Shown: positions 60,865 to 64,000 of the stretch, in pieces
Layout of the letters: each line of letters starts with the position of its first letter
How positions within the stretch are numbered: the first letter of the stretch is position 1
From: Shewanella sp. VB17
Lineage (GTDB): Bacteria > Pseudomonadota > Gammaproteobacteria > Enterobacterales > Shewanellaceae
DNA: 64,000 nt
Assembly: GCF_013248905.1 (NCBI RefSeq)
Contig: NZ_JABRVS010000001.1
Coordinates: 1,550,001 to 1,614,000 of the forward strand
Direction of reading: 5' to 3'
Translations under genes and position numbers: made by a program
The notes under the pieces: generated by a model
Database searches by the model: none
Told to the model about the DNA's origin: nothing
What the model saw: the letters and a program-made list of their open reading frames with translations, nothing else

Positions 60865-61086
60865 TGTTATTCTCCAAGCTTACGTTCTTATAACACATAT
60901 TGTTAGTTCCTTATTTTGGTGTTAATTATGCCAACCAGCAGCAAGGTTAAGCTGCAAAATCCTCCAAGCCTTAATTATCGTTTTGACGAAAGCTAAGGCT
61001 TGATAAATTAAATTTGGCGATGAAGGCCATTGAGTCTTGTTGACTTAGGTTGGCCTTGAACCTAGATGATGAGTTAGAAAAGTGTA

Positions 61087-62781
61087 TTAAGCGAGTGGTC
61101 TTGTTGGCGGCTTGTTTCGTTGTTGCTGCTGCCAGTTTTCGGCGATGGTGACGCTTGCAGTGCTTGGCGCGAGAGGGGGATTGCCTAAAATAAGATCAGC
61201 GGCCCGCTCAGCTAACATAATGGTCGGTGAGTTAAGGTTACCATTTGGAATCGTGGGGAAAATGGAGGAGTCCACCACCCTAAGGTTTTGTAACCCATGA
61301 ACCTGAGTTTGGGAGTTGACGACCGCCATGTCATCTTCGCCCATTTTACAGGAGCAAGATGGGTGGTAGGCACTTTCGACAGAGCTTCTCACAAAGCTGT
61401 CAATCTCTTCATCGGTTTGGACTGTGTTACCGGGTTGAATTTCTTCGCCGCGATATTCATCCAATGCGGGCTGATTGATGATTTCACGCGTTAAACGTAC
61501 ACAGGCGCGAAAACCTTCGATATCATCAGGGTGAGACAGGTAATTAAATTGAATGCTTGGTGCAACATGAGCATCATTAGAGACAATTTTTACACTGCCG
61601 CGGCTTTTGGGTTTATTGTGACCAATATGGACCTGAAAACCATGACCAGCAAAGGCTTCTTTACCGTCATAACGCATGGCAGCAGGTAAAAAGTGATACT
61701 GTAAATCAGGCCATTCAAGTCCTGCTTTTGAACGGATAAACCCGCAAGATTCAAAGTGATTCGTCGCCCCAAGCCCTGATTTATTGATTATCCAGCGAGT
61801 GCCGATAAAGAGCTTATTTAAGGGGTCGATTTTGCCATTGAGTGAAATAGGTTGTAGGCACGTAAACTGAAAATAAAATTCAAGGTGATCTTGTAAATTT
61901 TCACCCACGCCAGGTAATTGGTGTATTTGCTGTATCCCCGCACTTTTGAGTGTGTCAGCTGAGCCGATCCCAGAGAGTTGTAAAATGTGGGGTGAGCCAA
62001 TTGAGCCTGCCGATAGCACCACTTCTTTATTGGCTTTGACATCAATCATTTTACCTTTGCGCTCAAAACGAACACCGACGGCTTTTTTACCTTCAAACAG
62101 CACTTTGTGCACTAGCGCATGCGTGGTCACGGTTAAGTTGCTGCGTTTCATTGCCGGTCTGAGATACGCATTGGCTGTTGACCAACGCACGCCATTTTTA
62201 ACGGTCATGTGCATGGGGCCAAAGCCTTCTTGCTGCGCACCGTTATAGTCGTTAGTGGCTAAATATCCGGCATCGACTCCTGCATCAACAAAAGCTTGGT
62301 ATAACGGATTTTTCATATTGTTACCGTTATTGACCGCCAGTGGCCCTTCATTACCACGGTACTCATCCGCCCCAAATGCCCAATGTTCGGCTTTTTTAAA
62401 GTAAGGTAGGCAATGAGCATAATCCCAATCTTTAGCTCCCTGTTGCTGCCATTCATCGAAATCACGCGCGTGACCACGGACATACACCATGCCGTTAATT
62501 GAAGAGGATCCGCCTAACACTTTACCTCGAGGGCAATGCATACGGCGGTTATCAAGATAAGGCTCTGCTTGGGTTTCAAACTGCCAAGCATATTTAGCGG
62601 TATTCATTGGGATTGACAAGGCTGTCGGCATCTGAATAAAAATACTTTTATCACTGCCGCCGGTTTCAAGCAGTAAGACGTTGTTATTTGAATCGGCAGA
62701 TAAACGGTTGGCGAGCACGCAGCCAGCACTGCCAGCACCGATGATGACATAGTCGTATTGTTCAAAGGTATGTTGAGTCAT
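61087..62781 (-). CDS. betA: Choline dehydrogenase
   Basis: 564 residues of the GMC oxidoreductase family. FAD-binding DYVIIGAGSAGCVLANRLS at the N-terminus; signature 1 GKVLGGSSSINGMVYVRGHA; LSAGSIGSPHILQLSGIG signature 2; the catalytic region has SAYHPSCSCKMG, with the active-site histidine, and RVVDSSIFPTIPNGNLNSPT near the C-terminus, closely like E. coli BetA. It oxidises choline to betaine aldehyde at the inner membrane. It lies 9 bp downstream of betB. Confidence 0.96.
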   Translation of the reverse strand: MTQHTFEQYDYVIIGAGSAGCVLANRLSADSNNNVLLLETGGSDKSIFIQMPTALSIPMNTAKYAWQFETQAEPYLDNRRMHCPRGKVLGGSSSINGMVYVRGHARDFDEWQQQGAKDWDYAHCLPYFKKAEHWAFGADEYRGNEGPLAVNNGNNMKNPLYQAFVDAGVDAGYLATNDYNGAQQEGFGPMHMTVKNGVRWSTANAYLRPAMKRSNLTVTTHALVHKVLFEGKKAVGVRFERKGKMIDVKANKEVVLSAGSIGSPHILQLSGIGSADTLKSAGIQQIHQLPGVGENLQDHLEFYFQFTCLQPISLNGKIDPLNKLFIGTRWIINKSGLGATNHFESCGFIRSKAGLEWPDLQYHFLPAAMRYDGKEAFAGHGFQVHIGHNKPKSRGSVKIVSNDAHVAPSIQFNYLSHPDDIEGFRACVRLTREIINQPALDEYRGEEIQPGNTVQTDEEIDSFVRSSVESAYHPSCSCKMGEDDMAVVNSQTQVHGLQNLRVVDSSIFPTIPNGNLNSPTIMLAERAADLILGNPPLAPSTASVTIAENWQQQQRNKPPTRPLA

Positions 62782-62790
62782 GTGGGCTCC

Positions 62791-64000
62791 TTAAAATGGG
62801 CTTTCAAGAGGCTGCATACCAACGTATACGGCTTTTATTTGGGTGTAAGCTTTCAGTGTTTCGCTGCCATTTTCGCGGCCTATACCCGACATCTTGTAGC
62901 CCCCGACAGGCATCTCTGCTGGTGAAGCCCCATAGGCATTTATCCAGCATATTCCTGCTTGCATCTGATGAATAACGCGATGTGCGCGGGTAATGTCTTG
63001 AGTAAATACGCCAGCGGCTAACCCTAGGCGAGTATCATTGGCACGACGGATAACTTCATCTTCTTCATCAAAAGTCAGTACTGACATCACTGGGCCGAAA
63101 ATTTCTTCTCGACTTAAGGTCATGTCGTCAGTGCATTGACCAAAGATGGTGGGAGCAACAAAGTAACCATGCGGGCTGTTTTCAGGTTTAAGCGCATGAC
63201 CACCTGCGAGTAATTGAGCGCCTTCTTGTTTACCCATATCGATAAGGCTTAACACTTTATCTTGATGGGCTTTTGAGATGAGTGCACCAAAGTTGGTGTC
63301 AGGATCCATAGGATCGCCGCAAATGATATTATCTTGAGTACGCTGTAATAGTTTTTCAATAAAATGAGGGTAGATATCTTGTTGGACAAACACGCGGGTG
63401 CCATTAGTGCAGATCTCACCTTGAGTGTAGAAATTACCTAGCATGGCTGCTGAGACGGCATTATCGATATCGGCATCATTAAAAATGATCAAGGGTGACT
63501 TACCACCGAGCTCCATGGTGACTTGTTTAAGTGAGCCTGCCGCTGCTGCCATCACTTTTTTGCCGGTACCGACTTCACCCGTGAATGAGACTTTCGCAAT
63601 GTCTTCATTATTGGTGAGCCAAGCACCAACACGACCGTCGCCTTGAATAACGTTAAAGACGCCATCTGGAACGCCGGCTTCAGTAAATATTTCGGCTAAC
63701 TTGATCGCACCCAGTGGTGTTTCTTCTGATGGTTTAAAGATCATAACATTACCGCAAGCTAACGCCGGTGCTGATTTCCAGCAAGCGATTTGTAGCGGGT
63801 AATTCCAAGCGCCAATGCCAGCGCAAATACCTAATGGTTCACGACGAGTGTAATAAAAATCTTCACCAAGGGATTGTTGATTGCCTTCAATACTTGGGGC
63901 CAACCCGGCAAAAAACTCAATCGAGTCTGCACCGGTGACGACATCGACCGCTGAGGCTTCTTGCCAAGGTTTTCCGGTGTCTTGCACTTCAATAGCTGCG
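62791..64000 (-). CDS. betB: Betaine aldehyde dehydrogenase, N-terminus outside window
   Basis: About 403 residues of the ALDH family are visible; the frame remains open at the window edge, so the N-terminal 90 or so residues are missing. ETGAWNYPLQ-like GAWNYPLQIACWKSAPALA, MIFKPSEETPLGA, the catalytic glutamate in MELGGKSPL and cysteine in GEICTNGTR are present, and the end is SGIGRENGSETLKAYTQIK. The closeness to E. coli BetB through GADSIEFFAGLAPSIEG supports the specific name. It makes glycine betaine from betaine aldehyde. First seen gene of the betBA unit; betI would lie beyond the window. Confidence 0.95.
   Translation of the reverse strand, partial: AAIEVQDTGKPWQEASAVDVVTGADSIEFFAGLAPSIEGNQQSLGEDFYYTRREPLGICAGIGAWNYPLQIACWKSAPALACGNVMIFKPSEETPLGAIKLAEIFTEAGVPDGVFNVIQGDGRVGAWLTNNEDIAKVSFTGEVGTGKKVMAAAAGSLKQVTMELGGKSPLIIFNDADIDNAVSAAMLGNFYTQGEICTNGTRVFVQQDIYPHFIEKLLQRTQDNIICGDPMDPDTNFGALISKAHQDKVLSLIDMGKQEGAQLLAGGHALKPENSPHGYFVAPTIFGQCTDDMTLSREEIFGPVMSVLTFDEEDEVIRRANDTRLGLAAGVFTQDITRAHRVIHQMQAGICWINAYGASPAEMPVGGYKMSGIGRENGSETLKAYTQIKAVYVGMQPLESPF

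Overview
The window looks like a chromosomal segment of a marine gammaproteobacterium, most likely Shewanella. The basis is the layout of conserved blocks: a macromolecular-synthesis operon (rpsU, yqeY, dnaG, rpoD) with a CAT-anticodon tRNA behind it and tsaD divergent, then plsY, folB-folK-uppP, an ExeAB/GspAB pair, an NhaD antiporter, erpA, and anmK with an M23 peptidase facing tyrS. No species call is possible from the sequence alone.

Layout. (1) 1-4.1 kb is an AT-rich accessory locus. It holds the zinc-finger domain of a prepilin peptidase, two related secreted proteins, a soluble ToxR-type regulator with iterated short repeats upstream, and a PilT-like ATPase broken by one base in an A7 run. 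(2) 4.2-7.2 kb is a secreted GH31 glucosidase with a CBM20 starch-binding domain. (3) 7.4-15.1 kb is a plastic zone: an intact IS110-family (IS1111-like) element with a long structured 3' non-coding end, a tandemly duplicated repeat carrying IS fragments, remnants of a transposase-like protein, a MerR/TipAS regulator with a textbook 19-bp-spacer promoter, an AbiE toxin-antitoxin pair, and an 88-bp direct repeat bracketing about 4.3 kb. (4) 15.2-30.6 kb is core housekeeping: tRNA, sigma-70, primase, S21, TsaD, PlsY, folate genes, UppP, RlmA-like, an L,D-transpeptidase convergent with Braun lipoprotein, Cca, ExeAB. (5) 30.7-36.9 kb: NhaD, an OprC-like TonB-dependent copper receptor, HemL, PyrB. 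(6) 37-43 kb: a MITE-like element, a four-gene sulfite-dehydrogenase-like molybdoenzyme/cytochrome c operon with an FNR-type palindrome, a small Met-rich exported protein and a ClC antiporter. (7) 43-53 kb: core and conserved genes including erpA, aqpZ, anmK, M23 peptidase, tyrS, a CobD/CbiB homologue and mtnN. (8) 53-64 kb: a tail-anchored winged-helix regulator, a DMT exporter, a nucleoside hydrolase, a remnant of a sigma-54 activator, a large lipoprotein, and a choline-to-betaine block (TorF-type porin, BCCT-like carrier, BetA, partial BetB).

Genes that appear to work together: ExeA/ExeB in secretin assembly; L,D-transpeptidase and Lpp in tethering the outer membrane to peptidoglycan; the molybdoenzyme with three c-type cytochromes in periplasmic electron transfer; porin, carrier, BetA and BetB in osmoprotectant uptake and oxidation; AbiEi/AbiEii as a toxin-antitoxin pair. 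The most unusual parts are the AT-rich pilus-like locus at the left edge and the IS1111-like element, whose 3' end has the features expected of a bridge/seek RNA.
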